DNA of 64,000 nt from Periplaneta americana (taxonomy: Eukaryota > Arthropoda > Insecta > Blattodea > Blattidae), in the NCBI RefSeq assembly GCF_040183065.1, contig NC_091131.1:103975830-104039829 (forward strand). Reading direction: 5' to 3'. A model generated the notes under the pieces. That model ran no database searches and was not told the origin of the DNA. It worked only from the letters and a program-made list of their open reading frames with translations. Shown here piece after piece: positions 21,065 to 32,639 of the stretch (the first letter of the stretch is position 1; each line of letters opens with the position of its first letter). Position numbers and translations under genes: made by a program.

Positions 21065-23166
21065 CAAACACGGGCACGCCCACACATGAAATTTGAAATT
21101 AAACCGCAACAGTTGACATTTGAAAGTATAGTATATTTTCATTTTCATAGGAAATGTTTAAGAAAGCTGTTTTCTTTCAATTACGGTTTCTAATGCTCTC
21201 TAACGGTACGAGTTTTGATGCAGAGGCATCTGACGGTATGTTTCACAACTGTTTGGATTTGGGTTCTGTGCTAAAATACAAAGAGTGTAGAAACTGTAAG
21301 AAAGTTTGTTGAGAAACTTCTATCTTTGAAATTAATCGATATCTCGAATGTTCTGAGTCGTAAAAATTGTGGAGAAACATTGCTTGAAGAATTGTGTTGA
21401 TATAATTTATTTTGCTAGTTATATAATTTGAAAAAAATATATATATATATATATTAATAAAGCATGTCTACTGGCTCAGGACGCAGGTTTGTTTGGTTGA
21501 TACTTCATCCGAGTAAATTTTAGAATGTCGTTAATCGTGCAGGATACATGACAATAAACTTTTGAGGTTACGTGGTCGTAGTGCATGTCTGATGTCAAAA
21601 ATTATAGGAATGTGCCTTACACTTACAGTTTGTTTTGTGTTTCTATTAAACATAACATGTTACTTGATATGTTTATTTTCGACAGAATTCATAAATTATT
21701 CACGCAATTTTAATTCTTGTGGTCAAATAGAATTGCAAATGTTTAGATTAGAAACAAAGGGAATCTTTGGTATCTTTAATATTTAGATCCTAATTAAACA
21801 TAAAATTTATATACTTCTGTCATATTACACTAACTTAACTCAGTAATGATGGCATTATTTTCAATTTAATCAAGATGAGTAATACTCAATAGAGTTGCAG
21901 TGCAGTCCTCACAGTCCAAGCTCTTTTCTCGAATGTTGATGTAGTTAGGTAAAGTTTTCTTTGCATGCTTCAATTTTCCATATTACTACCATCTTTCTAC
22001 TCTATGTAGGATATTTGTGATATTAAACAGCTTCTGTTGCCAAGAAAGTCCTGCATATTAGACTTCGGTTGATTACTGTCATTCAGTAAAGTCCTCTAAA
22101 ATATTTTATAGTTATGTTATTGCCGTCTTGCATCTTAATACTTCTCTATAAAATCGTCATTGATTGTTACAGTTGGATCAACATTAAAATTCCAGTAGGA
22201 TATAACTTAGGCCAAAATTGTGAAAGCAGTCACATTCAATGCTCAGTCTAAATTTTGCAATGCCCGACTATTAGGGATAGTCAGGAATTAAAAATCTTGG
22301 TAATGTAGTCATCTAGGTGTAGTTTGACCCAATGTTCTCAGATTGAAGCCTGACTGAGGGCGATGGATTTTAATGGATAATAAAATATTTTACCATAGTT
22401 AGTATGGCTTCCTCTGGGAGGGAAGTACTGTAGGGGAGCCCATGTTGTAGATTTATCACGTGTGAAAGAATTCAATCCTTGTTAGAGTGCTCAAGGAAAA
22501 ATCTTTTCACCATTTGTCACCTACCAGTATGTTAATTTTCACACTGAATTTAATCTCTGCTGTTGAAACAGTGGTTAAATGAAATACTATATTATAATTA
22601 TTAATCATGTAGTAATTCCCATTCTTTATTTTTTTATATTTTCGGTAATTCTAACCCCCCCCCACTTCGTTTTAAATTTGTCAGAAATTTTACTGATATG
22701 TGTATAAAATATTTCTGCTTACTTTCTTTTTACCTATAAGTAACTATCTATGTATCTACCCTGTAGAGCTATTGGTAAATATTACAAATATTTTTCTTTT
22801 GCAGAAATTTTACATCTCTTTCGTGCTCAATTGTCTGTGGATAGTGGTTACAATATTTTCCATTAAATCCGAAGTGTGTGTGTGTGTGTGTTAAAACCCA
22901 GTTGAGTGCAGTGGACGTTTAAGAATAAAAAATTTTTATTGTGGCATTTTTTTTAAAGTTGTTGATTTGCGCATATAAAAAAATCTGCCCTTGAATCAAC
23001 AGAGCTCCAGACGAATTTTACCAATCATTTCTTGCCCACTTACAATTGGTGCAATATGGCAGGCATAAATGCGCCTGGATTTTTCTTGCAATCCCTTACC
23101 ATAATGTTACATATTTCTTTGCTTTAGTTGTTTTTGAAGCTGTTTAATAAATATAGTAGCCTATAA
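21065..23166. other. Upstream of DCTN6 exon 2: no exon recognised
   Basis: Scanned for a short first exon ending in two bases of a codon before a GT donor. The best donor-like site (gttag|gtaaag at 21952) has an upstream stop and no ATG in frame. Nothing is called. Confidence 0.4.
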
Positions 23167-23174
23167 AAATAATA

Positions 23175-24294
23175 GGTAATTTCATAGAAGACGGGCACCT
23201 GGTTGGATGTACTAAGTATTACCAACTTTTTTACTTTAGAGTTAAATGTTAGTGATTTTTAGTAACTTTTATATGTTGGTTCTAGGTTTTTATACTAGGT
23301 GTCGCATTGATGATGTTTCAATTTGATTGGTTATAGTTGTCATTTGTTCTAGAATTTTCGTTAATTTTGAATGGGTAATGACGTTATCAATTGTTCTTGG
23401 TTGTTTGAAGTGAGTGGTGTTATACTGTTTTGCTGGCTAAAGCTATTGGAAGTTTGTCATTTTATGATTTTCTTTCGATTTGATTGGTTATAGTTGTCAT
23501 GTGTTCTAGAATTTTCGTTAATTTTGAATGGATAATGACGTCAGTAAGTTGTTCTTGGTTGTTTGACGTGAGTGGTGTTATATTGTGCCTGATGGGTAAA
23601 GCTATTGAAAGTTTGTCATTTTATGATATCTGTGAAAGATGTGTGAACATAGAACAGAGTATTAAATTTTATGTCGATTTTGGTTCAGTTCTTTCTCTGG
23701 TGAATAAAAATTGTGTCGATTGTTGACGAGAAAACTGTTCCTGTGATTGCAAGGAATTGTTCATTGAATTTTCCGTACAAGTTAAGGTGTAATAAGAGTT
23801 CAAAGAGAATTTCATTTTGTGTAAATACATGGTTTAGTTATGTGAAGTTGACTGTACGACAAAGTGGTGGTTTAGTTCTTTGTTGGCTGCATGCTTTAAG
23901 TTTAGATTGCCTTGAAGCCTTTGTCATAATGCAAGTGAAGTGGTTGTCTTTGAAGACGTCAATGAGGATTGAATTTTGTTTGATAGGTGATAAATTATTG
24001 TTTTGTTTTGTGTTTTAGTGATTTGTGGGGGTAAAGTGCGGACGAAAACTGCCAGAAAAGTACTACCAACTTTGAAGTGCAAATGCCACCAAACACCATA
24101 AAAATCAAAGATGAAAAATTAAACATATTTTCATTTTTTGAAGGGCTTTTTCTTCCTTAAAAATATGAATATATGTTTGATTTTCCATCTTTGATTTTGT
24201 AATGTTTGGTGACATTTGAACTTCATAGTTGGCAGAATGTTTTGGTAGTTTTCGTCAGCCATGTTGGATTTTGCCCGTCTTCTAGGAAATTACC
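23175..24294 (+). mobile_element. 1.1-kb palindrome-ended transposon, copy 1, exact 8-bp TSD
   Basis: The left end GGTAATTTCATAGAAGACGG and the right end's complement GGTAATTTCCTAGAAGACGG are inverted. AAATAATA flanks both sides (23167-23174 and 24295-24302). Inside are a 157-bp tandem duplication (23321-23477, 23478-about 23640) and, at the right, a second inverted repeat (about 24045-24130 with 24180-24265). Short frames inside show no transposase. An 8-bp TSD allows hAT, P, Merlin or Mutator-like assignment; it remains unassigned. Copy 2 lies inverted at 27043-28177. Confidence 0.93.
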
Positions 24295-24302
24295 AAATAA
24301 TA

Positions 24303-24792
24303 TTACGTTCTTTCACACTTGCACACTTCATCCCCCCTATTATTTATTTGCTCGTTTTCATACTCTCTCTCGCTATCATAATATTAATACTCGATCACAA
24401 TGCGATAACACGCTAGAAATTCCACTTCACACATCATCTCTGTATTCCTCATCTTTCACTGTTGCCACCTCTCGTCACTGGAACTCTCTGCCGCCTGAAG
24501 TTAAGGGCTGCCAAACATTGAAATCTTTCAAATCCAAGTTAGAAAATTATTTTATGACGAGTTGCCAAACTAACTTACTATTAAGACAAGTGTTGTATTC
24601 ATGTTTCCATGTATTCACATTTTTTATGTTCTAGTGATATTTAACTTATTTTATATTTTTGTTTTCATATTTTCCGATAATAGTATATCTATAATGTGAT
24701 AAGTTGAGCTATATAGGCCTATAATCATAATTTTCTTTACTGTGTGTACTTAAAAATATTGTATTCATTGTATGCTTTGTACTGCACTATTT

Positions 24793-24828
<36 letters not shown>

Positions 24829-25186
24829 CGCCGCCGCCGCCGCCACCGCCACCGCCACCACCACCACCACCACCACCACCACCACCACCACCACCACCAC
24901 CACTACTACTATCATCATCAATTTATTTTTTTATACTTTGTATGTCTCATTTATTTTGACCTGCTGTTCACATTTTATTATGTTTTTTTTTTCTTTCTGT
25001 ATGTTATATATTATGTCTGACTTCTACTTACTTGTTGTTTACATTTTATTATTATTATCTTATTCAGTTTTGTGTGTAAAATTGTAGTGTACTTTGTAAA
25101 TTTGTAGTGTTTTTTGTAACACAGTTTTACTCCTGGTTGAGTGTTAGAGAAAGCTGTATGGCCTTAACTCTGCCAGGTTAAATATA

Positions 25187-25260
<74 letters not shown>
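24303..25260 (+). mobile_element. CR1-like non-LTR retrotransposon, 3' end with (ATT)n tail
   Basis: The frame 24303-24630 encodes INTRSQCDNTLEIPLHTS then YSSSFTVATSRHWNSLPPEV, the C-terminal block of CR1/Jockey-type RTs and clearly akin to the end of the 59726-60769 ORF. The 3' hairpin CTGGTTGAG...CTCTGCCAG (25133-25176) precedes a (ATT)n tail (25189-25260). The 5' side stops at the TSD of the 1.1-kb element. The tail runs directly into the splice acceptor of DCTN6 exon 2. Confidence 0.8.
24796..24920. repeat. Compound trinucleotide repeat
   Basis: (CTA)(CTG)n(CCG)n(CCA)n(CTA)(TCA)n in succession, each array one point change from its neighbour. Poly-P, poly-H and poly-L frames through it are artefacts. 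Confidence 0.95.
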
Positions 25261-25264
25261 TCAG

Positions 25265-25435
25265 TGTGAAGATAGCTCCAGGGGCCATGGTATGCAATGA
25301 ATGTGAATTACGTGGTGATATTACAATTGGGAGCATGACAGTAATACATCCAAGAGCTTCCATCGTCGCTGAAGCTGGACCAATCATCATAGGTGAATGC
25401 AACATTGTGGAGGAACAGGCACGTATAATTAATAG
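25265..25435 (+). CDS. DCTN6: Dynactin subunit 6 (p27), coding exon 2
   Basis: This exon encodes [20 protein letters not shown], then [20 protein letters not shown] and [16 protein letters not shown]. That matches residues of about 9-65 of animal dynactin p27, a left-handed beta-helix protein of hexapeptide repeats. DCTN6 sits with DCTN5 in the pointed-end complex of dynactin, the activator of cytoplasmic dynein for cargo and kinetochore transport. The [IV]-G-x4 hexapeptide turns are visible (ITIGSM, IIIGEC). The acceptor is tttcag|T and the donor AATAG|gtaggt. It begins in the third position of a codon and ends after two bases of an Arg codon. The preceding exon (about 8 residues including Met) was not located and may be a tiny exon upstream or outside the window. 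Confidence 0.96.
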
Positions 25436-25629
25436 GTAGGTATGAGATAAAATCCACAGTAACCATTATTGATTTGTTGCATTTTCAAATAGTTAAAAAA
25501 AAAATTATCTGCAGAATAGAAAACCAAACAATGACTGTATTGTTTTCGTGATGTAATATTATTGATGCGTTTGTAGACTAGATCTCTGGAAATATTGGGT
25601 TACGTGCTGTCTCTTCTCACTTTATAGAT

Positions 25630-26330
25630 CTCTTGGGTATGGAACAACAAGTTTTGATGGAGAAATCATTGCAATAAGTGAAAATCTCAGGAATCTTCTA
25701 TGCCACATCAGTAAATTTAGGAATGCAGTTATATTGTCAGACTCCAAAGCAGCTATTCTATCAATAGTCTCTAAACACACACCTTCATCTCAAACAGCAG
25801 AAATAACTAAAATGCTCTCTCAATTAATATCACTTAATAAAAGAATTGTATTCCAATGGATACCATCCCATTGTGGAATCCTGGGAAACGAGAATGCGGA
25901 TGCTTTAGCAAAGAAGGGCAGCACTGCTACTTACAAACCTGTTACCAAATCTACGTATTACTCTATAAAAAGATTTATTAAATCTACATACTTAGACTTC
26001 AACAAACAAAATTTGATAACACAATCCCAAGGGAAAAATGGAACTCTCTGCATCAAAATCCACAGTTAATTCCCGATTTACCACGAAAATCGTCTGTAGC
26101 TGCATTTAGATTGGCAACAGGCCATGATTGTTTGGCCAAACACCTGCATAGAATTGGAATATATCAGTCCCCTAACTGTCCATTGTGCAACTCAAACCAA
26201 GAAATGGATTCGGAACACCTCAAAATCTGTGCTTCAGTGGCTGGTCATGATAATATCTTTGAAAAATATTGGAGTGCAAGAGGTCAAATGACTTTATTGT
26301 CAAACACCTGGCATTAGAAAACAACAACAA
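25630..26330 (+). pseudogene. Non-LTR retrotransposon 3' part: RNase H and Cys/His tail
   Basis: FDGEIIAISENL supplies the RNase H Glu, SDSKAAI the second Asp, and WIPSHCGILGNENADALAK the His/Asp end of the fold. A frame shift near 26070 leads to ATGHDCLAKHLHRIGIY and CPLCNSNQEMDSEHLKIC, a Cys-Cys-His-Cys knuckle. It ends in a short (CAA)n run. The RT and endonuclease domains are missing, so the copy is 5'-truncated. RNase H points to the I/R1-type group of non-LTR elements. It lies sense in DCTN6 intron 2. Confidence 0.85.
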
Positions 26331-26378
26331 CAATTTTGTTAAAGAAGCTAAGTTTGTGAGCATGATAATTTCAATACT

Positions 26379-26425
26379 ATCATCATCATCATCATCTTCA
26401 TCTTCATCTTCATCTTCATCTTCAT
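26379..26425. repeat. (TCA)n/(TCT)n microsatellite
   Basis: Repeats of ATC and TTC encode an artefactual poly-Ser run. Confidence 0.9.
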
Positions 26426-27042
26426 TCTTTCTTATATTAGGCCATGAGACCTGTTACAATCTTGTATTTTCCATCCATCTCTTCTGAGGTCGGCTGAAAG
26501 ATGTCAGTACTAATGTACACCAAAATTCTTCAAATTCATTATTTAACATCGTCGTCATCATCACCACCACCACCACATATTTCTCCTTTAAACCTGCTGT
26601 AGGTCCTTATTAGCCTCTGGGACTATTTCTATCTGATATCATGTTTTCATTCAATTCAATTCAATTTATTTGGCCATTAGACATACAGTTTTAGGCTTCG
26701 TCAGAATACATTGAAAAACATGTAAATACATTTTTAAAAAATACTAATAAAAGAAACAGTAAAATTTAAATAATACAATGAAAACATGAAATAATTTAAA
26801 ACTTTTAAATTAAAGAAAACTAACTAAATTGCAATTAAACTTATATTGAAGTATATTTAACTTATAATTTGTTGAACATAGGTAAGTTTTAAGAATGTGT
26901 GCTTCTTTAATGGTCTTAAAATTTGTGCTCACCTAGGTATTTCAAAACTAGCGTAGCCTACTGAAATTCTCAAATTCAACATCTAAAAGTTTGTCATTGT
27001 TCAGACTTTTGTCAGAGTTGTTTAAGGCTATTTTATAGAAAG

Positions 27043-28177
27043 GGTAATTTCCTAGAAGACAGGCAAAATCCAATATGGCTAACGAAAACTACCAAAAATA
27101 TTCTGCCAACTATGAAGTTCAAATGCCACCAAACATTACAAAATCAGAGGTTGAAAATCAAACGTATATTCATATTTTTCAAGAAGAACAAGCCATTCAA
27201 AAATATATAAAAATATGTTTAATTTTCCACCTTTGATTTTTTTGGCGTTTGGTGGCATTCGAACTTCATAGTTGGCAGTAATTTTCTGGCAGTTTTCGTC
27301 CGCACTTTGCCCCCAGAAATCACTAAAATACAAAACAAGACATAATAATTTATCACCTTAACAAACAAAATTCAATCCTCATTGACGTCTTCAACAACAA
27401 CCACTTCACTTCCAGTATAAACGCACAGGCTTCAAGGCAATCTAAACTTAAACCATGCAGGCAGCAAAGAACTAAACCAACACTTTGTCGTACACTCAAC
27501 TTCGCATAATTAAATCATGTATTTACACAAAATGAAATTCTCTTCGGACACTTATTACACCTTCACTTATACGAAAAATTCACTAAATAATTCCTTGAAA
27601 TCACAGGAACACAGTTTTCTCATCAACAATCGACACAATTCCTATTCACCAGCGAAAGAACTAAACCAAAATCGACACAAAATTTAATACTCTGTTCTAT
27701 GTTCACATAGCTTTCACAATGATCATGAAATGACAAACTTTAAATAGCTTCAGCCATCAGACACAATATAACATCATTCACGTCAATTAAGAACTGACAA
27801 CGTTATTACCCATTCAAAATTACGAAAATTCTAGAACAAATGACAACTAAAACAAATCAAATCGAAAGAAAATCACAAAAAATATCATAAAATGACAAAC
27901 TTTCAATAGCTTTAGCCATCAGACACAATATAGGCTAACACCACTCACTTCAAACAACCAAGAACAACTTACAACGTCATTACCCAATCAAACTTAGGAA
28001 AATTCTAGAACAAATGACAATTATAACCAATCAAATTGAAAGAAAATCACGACACCTAGTATAAAAACCTAGGACTAACATATAAAAGTCACTAAAAATC
28101 ACTAACATTTAACTTTAAAATAAAAGTTGGTAATACTTACTACATTCAACCAGATGCCCATTTTATACGAAATTACC
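27043..28177 (-). mobile_element. 1.1-kb palindrome-ended transposon, copy 2 (inverted), exact 8-bp TSD
   Basis: Its reverse complement aligns end to end with 23175-24294, including the internal tandem duplication. The termini are GGTAATTTCCTAGAAGACAG and the complement of ...CGAAATTACC. ATAGAAAG flanks both sides (27035-27042 and 28178-28185). Different TSDs show the two copies inserted independently and did not arise by an inversion of one locus. Confidence 0.93.
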
Positions 28178-28319
28178 ATAGAAAGAATATAAAGTTTCTG
28201 AACATGACAATTATATTCGGTGGAGAATTTTTACATTGCTCCATTGCAATTACTAGTTGTTATTGCTGTCTTTGTAAGATGAAGACATAATTAGCTATCC
28301 ATTTTAATTTCTATTCAAT

Positions 28320-29126
28320 ATACAGAGTGATCTGTTTGGGAAGAGAAAAACGTTGTAACATAAGAATGGTTACCGGTAATGTTTATTTTTCAGTAATCTG
28401 TAAATACATTCCAAAAGGATGAGAGTTTTGACAACATTGGACCTCAGCATGCCATAATTGTGTACACAGCACAATTCACAGCACACATATAATCTTCCTC
28501 ATGTGTGATCTTACATCTCAGGGTAATTAAAAAAAACTGAGAGAATTTTTGCTTTGAGATCATCAATATTCCTGGGTTACTGTGCATAGACATCTTTCAT
28601 TACAACACCTCATTACAGTGTCAGGTCTGAAGAATTTGGAGGCCACACAATTGGTCCACTACAACGGCACCCGTTGATATCAAATGTTGTTCAGAAAATC
28701 ACGAATTTCTTTTTCTCAATGAGGTGGTGTGTCATCCTGCTGGAAAACTGCATCCATGGAATGTCCTGCTGGAAAACCGCGTAACAGCTGTGGTATAAAG
28801 AGCAAATGTGATCATTTCTGCAGATTGCATAATGCCTAAACACGTTTCGTACTGTAGGGATAGAATTTTAGATAATTTTAATAAGTTTTGTAGCGAAAAC
28901 GACATTGAACTGATGTTAAACTTCTGTAAAACACAACATGCATTAGCTCATTGCCTTGTTGTAAACAGCATTTTGTTTATTCAGTCGTTGCTAAGAAATA
29001 ATTTCGTAAAAAAGAATGATACAAAACTCCTATGTTTTAACAATGTACTTTATCTGAGATAACTTTTCTGTTACTTCTGATATAATTTTTATAGTCATCT
29101 TATTTTATGTCTTCCCAAACACATTA
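28320..29126 (-). pseudogene. Tc1/mariner (IS630)-like transposase relic
   Basis: On the minus strand 28760-28560 reads VFQQDDTPPH, then EKEIRDFLNN and ASKFFRPDT, with stops. This is the DDE/D-core region around the second Asp (family form QQDGAPPH...WPPRSPDLTP). The later block MKDVYAQ...RNIDDLKA also fits. Weak inverted ends (GTGATCTGTTTGGGAAGA near 28325 and the complement of TCTTCCCAAACACATTA near 29110) may bound it. The frame 28808-29062 (+) inside is unrecognised. Confidence 0.65.
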
Positions 29127-29317
29127 GGTCATATAGGCTATATATAATCCATAACTGACTGGTTAGTGATTGATAGGGCCTGGATATTATACGCACTGAA
29201 AATACTTAAAATATGCATGCAAATATGCACTAAAAATGTTGAAAATATGCACTAAAAACAAAACAATATGCACTAACCAAAGGAATTATTTTATTTTAAC
29301 TCAATGGTATACATGTT

Positions 29318-31745
29318 TCATTCCTTGCAAAATGACGAATCACAGTATGTTACCAAGAGTTCCTCAATGTTTTCAGGAGTTAAAGATTTCCTATTGTTGG
29401 ACAAAATTAGTTTATAAGCTGAAAATGATCGTTCCACATCAACGGATGTGATAGGACAATACTTAGACACTGGTAGTGACTGCTCCGAACACTCCTCTGG
29501 CAAAGATTGTCTGATTCTACTTATGTACTTGTTAAATGATTGGATCTTTGAGTCCAACACTGCACTTAGTTTACTTACAATTTTTTCCCCAGTTTCACTA
29601 GGGACGGCATTTAAAGAAGAAATTGTATTGTCAATCAACTGAAGAGACTCGTGTAGGGGTGCACCACAAGTTTCTAGACCCTTAATAGCCTTTGAAAGTG
29701 ACGAATAATGTACATGGATGAAATTGGTATCTTGATATACAGTTTCACATTCAAATGTGCACTTTGCTTTACGAACACATGCACTACGACTATCATTAAT
29801 ATAGTCAAGTACCCATACTTGGGACAGTAGCCTTACATGGGACATTTTGGAACTTCTCATTCTACAACGTTTCCTATCTTGACAATTGTTTATAGTGAGC
29901 TGGAAGCTTGTTTAATCACAAGGACGATGTTTTAGTTTAGTTTTGCAATGAAATCAAGTTTATTTTAACTGATTTTGTGTTGGAGTTTAGAGTTTTGAAG
30001 TTCTTACCAAAAAAAAGGTGAGTTATTTCGTAAGATTAACTTTAATTACCACTACTCTCTGAGTAGCTTCTAGAATTTGCTGACCCCTGATATGTAATGG
30101 CTGTAATGTTTCCTCCAATTCCTAACCACTGTTTTTTAAATGTCATATTTCATTTTCTTCTTTTTAATATGTTTTTAAAAACGTGTATAAGTGTTCCTTA
30201 CTTGGGACAGTGTCCCAAGTTATGTCAGCATTTGTAGTAATGTCATTTTTAGGTTAGGCCTACACTTCAAATGATTTTTTTTTTCAGACAGGTCGATTTT
30301 AATAAAAAATGAGTCAGACCAAGAGGAGTTATCATCACTTTGATGATGAAAATCTAAATCGTGCAGCTGAGGCTGTTCGCCAGAACCAGAATATCAAGAG
30401 AGCTAGGGCAGCTGTGTCTCCAGAAATTATAGATTCATATTTTGAAGAACTATCAGAGACTCTGAAGGATGTTCTCCCAGAAGCTATCATTAATTACGAT
30501 GAGACAAGCATGCAGATTAATCCAGGAAAGAGTAAGGTTAACGTCCACAGAAGTTGCAAATACCCAGAACGAATAATCGACTTCTCAAAATCAAACTTCT
30601 CAGTGATGTTTGCCAGTACAGCAAGTGGTGTTGCCTTGTCACCATATGTAGTTTACAAGGCTGATAACTTGTATAGCACATGGACAGAAGGCGGACCAGC
30701 TGGAACGAGATATAACCGATCAAAACCTGGTTGGTTTGAGGGAAACATTTTTGAGGAATGGTTCGAAATGATAGCTTTACTACTGTACTTGTAACTACAT
30801 CTTTCACTTGATTTAAGTTCTTCTGGTAGAACGACACTGCAGACAACCAAGTTCCCCATCTTGTGATAATAGGTTCTGGCGGAAGAGAAATGTCAGGTAG
30901 ACGATCTTTGTACAACTGGACACGAGCTGGTGTTTTTAGGAAGACTTTAATTCCCGCTTGAAATCACTTTGTTAACAGATGGAAAGAGAGTACGTATCAC
31001 TTCAGCAATGCGATGTAACCCATGTGCTAAGCATGTCACATGGATTAGATTTGGAAAAAATACTCGAAGGAACTGACCAGCTTTTAACATATATGAAGCT
31101 GCATCTGTGATTAAGACACGCACCTTGTAACAATGACTCTCGGATTCAGTAGGCCACAGAAGTCGCAGGGAATCGTTAATAAATCTTGAAACTGTACTGT
31201 GGTTAGTTTTTTTCCAACACTTTCCATGAAAGTAAATGAGGTTTGCTGGGTTGTTCTGGACATAATTTACCCACTGTGAAGTTTGCTATGTATCTGCCAC
31301 ACGAATCTGTTATTTCATCAACCGAAATCCATATGCAGTTCCCTCCTATGACAGACTGTATTGAATCCAAGACAGAAGCATGTAGCAAAAGTAAATAAAT
31401 TTTCCTAAGAGTGGATTCATCCGGTATCCTTTGATTAAGACAATATTTTTTAAGAAATGATCGTAGATGTGGATTATTTAATTTATGCAGCGGAATGTTG
31501 CTGCATACAGAAGCTTTACAGAAGTCAGCGAAAAATGTATTAACTTCAGACCATGATTTCGTCTGAATTAAAATTACCTGTTGCGTGTTCTTATCCTTTT
31601 GTTTTGACCAGAGATGTGCAGTTGTTTTCGAATGCTGTTCTAGTTGAAACTTCTCGCATTTCAGTCTTCTCACATACTTGACAATACACTACATCGCTGT
31701 CACTGTTTAATAAAAAATGATTTAGTGGACTTATCTTTAGGCATT
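29318..31745 (-). pseudogene. hAT transposase (BED finger, core, dimerisation domain), broken
   Basis: Read leftward: a start near 31745 (MPKDKSTKSFFIKQ) and a BED-type finger YCQVCEKTEM...LEQHSKTTAH, with a frame change between the two halves. Next comes [20 protein letters not shown] (the first catalytic Asp region), then LPPEPIITRWGTWLSAVSFY near 30860. After the insertion, the C-terminal dimerisation block SVDVERSFSAYKLILSNNRK and SLTPENIEELLVTYCDSSF follows. Such proteins cut and paste DNA through an RNase H-like DDE core. Frameshifts, stops and the inserted element make this copy inactive. The conserved frames on either side of the insert suggest decay is fairly recent. Confidence 0.85.
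29800..30767 (+). mobile_element. pogo/Tigger-like insertion with 5' half of DDE_1 transposase
   Basis: The + strand frame 30309-30794 reads AVSPEIIDSYFEELSETLKD, INYDETSMQINPGKSK and YPERIIDFSKSNFSVMFAST, then VVYKADNLYSTWTEGGPAGT and SKPGWFEGNIFEEWFE. This is the start of a DDE_1 domain, with the first catalytic Asp in NYDET. The HTH/CENP-B region upstream is short and the rest of the DDE domain is missing: at about 30767 the sequence reverts to hAT coding on the other strand (VKDVVTSTVVKL). The last residues of the frame are read-through into the hAT. The left edge, with several CTTGGGACA motifs, is placed within about 20 bp only. Confidence 0.75.
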
Positions 31746-32639
31746 TTTAGTTTAATCTGACAGAACACCGCATAAACTATTAGTAGATGAAAAACAAGTT
31801 AACAGATGAACACCTGCCGTCCTGTCGACACAGACTTTGAGGGGATACTGCATTGAGAAAGGAATGTAAGAAATTCCTTTTGTGAATAAGATCTGCAACG
31901 TCCATCTACCTGCATGTTTTGTGAGACTGGAAGTATGGTCCCATTAACATTTCACTTGAAACAGGGAGGCTATTTTGGTGCCATGGGATGTCCAACATAC
32001 AAATTCATTACTAGATTTACAGTTCGTTCAGAAATGTGAGATAATTGATCATACACAAACTAAATAAATGTTGAAACATGCACTAATCCTCAAAATATGC
32101 ATTTTCTAAAAATCCTGGCCCTGGTGATTAATACCACATATGGTCAATTAATACATTTGAGAACTGCTAGTTTGGCAGTGTGAAGATTTCCATTTTCAAG
32201 TGGAAGATATCAGTAAGAAGAATTTCTCTAAATGTTAAAATAGTAGATATGAGTGATTGACGACTAAGATAATGTATGAAAACCAGTATGTTTTATTCAG
32301 AGTGCTTTCATTCAGCAATGAGGTTCTATCACAAGCCATATATCTATAAAATGAGCATTCATTATCTTCAGTGGGTTCTTTTCAATATTAAATTTGGCTC
32401 TGATTGACTGGACGGTGTGACTTTTGGTGTTCCAAATAAGTATTTTAGTACGATTCTTGGCATCTCTCAGTGCAGTCCCTACCCAGAGATCCAATAAACA
32501 GTGAAAAATATAGTGGGACTGCGTTGGTGGTAATGCAGCTTATGTGGGTACCTCCTTGTTACTTGTTAGCTTAAACAACAAGTTTAAGCCCCTCACCACG
32601 ACAAGGTGGGTACCCACGAGAGGATACCGACTCCAAGGG

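Larger units (their letters stand above)
29174..32123 (-). mobile_element. hAT transposon with near-perfect TSD, transposase disrupted
   Basis: The termini TAGGGCCTGGAT and the complement CAGGGCCAGGAT are inverted, with GTGATTGA (29166-29173) and GTGATTAA (32124-32131) as an 8-bp target duplication with one change. Subterminal AATATGCACTAAAAA repeats lie just inside both ends. The transposase runs leftward from about 31745 to 29318 and is split by a pogo-like insertion (about 29800-30765). Confidence 0.88.

Noticed and set aside
21930-21957. Candidate DCTN6 exon 1 (gttag|gtaaag)
   Set aside because: The required frame has a stop shortly upstream and no ATG.
23484-24018. Two small frames of 80 and 101 residues
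   Set aside because: They lie in the non-coding interior of the 1.1-kb element, are not preserved in copy 2 and have no motif.
24744-25020. Poly-Pro, poly-His and poly-Cys/Arg frames
   Set aside because: Different frames of one compound trinucleotide repeat in a retroelement 3' region.
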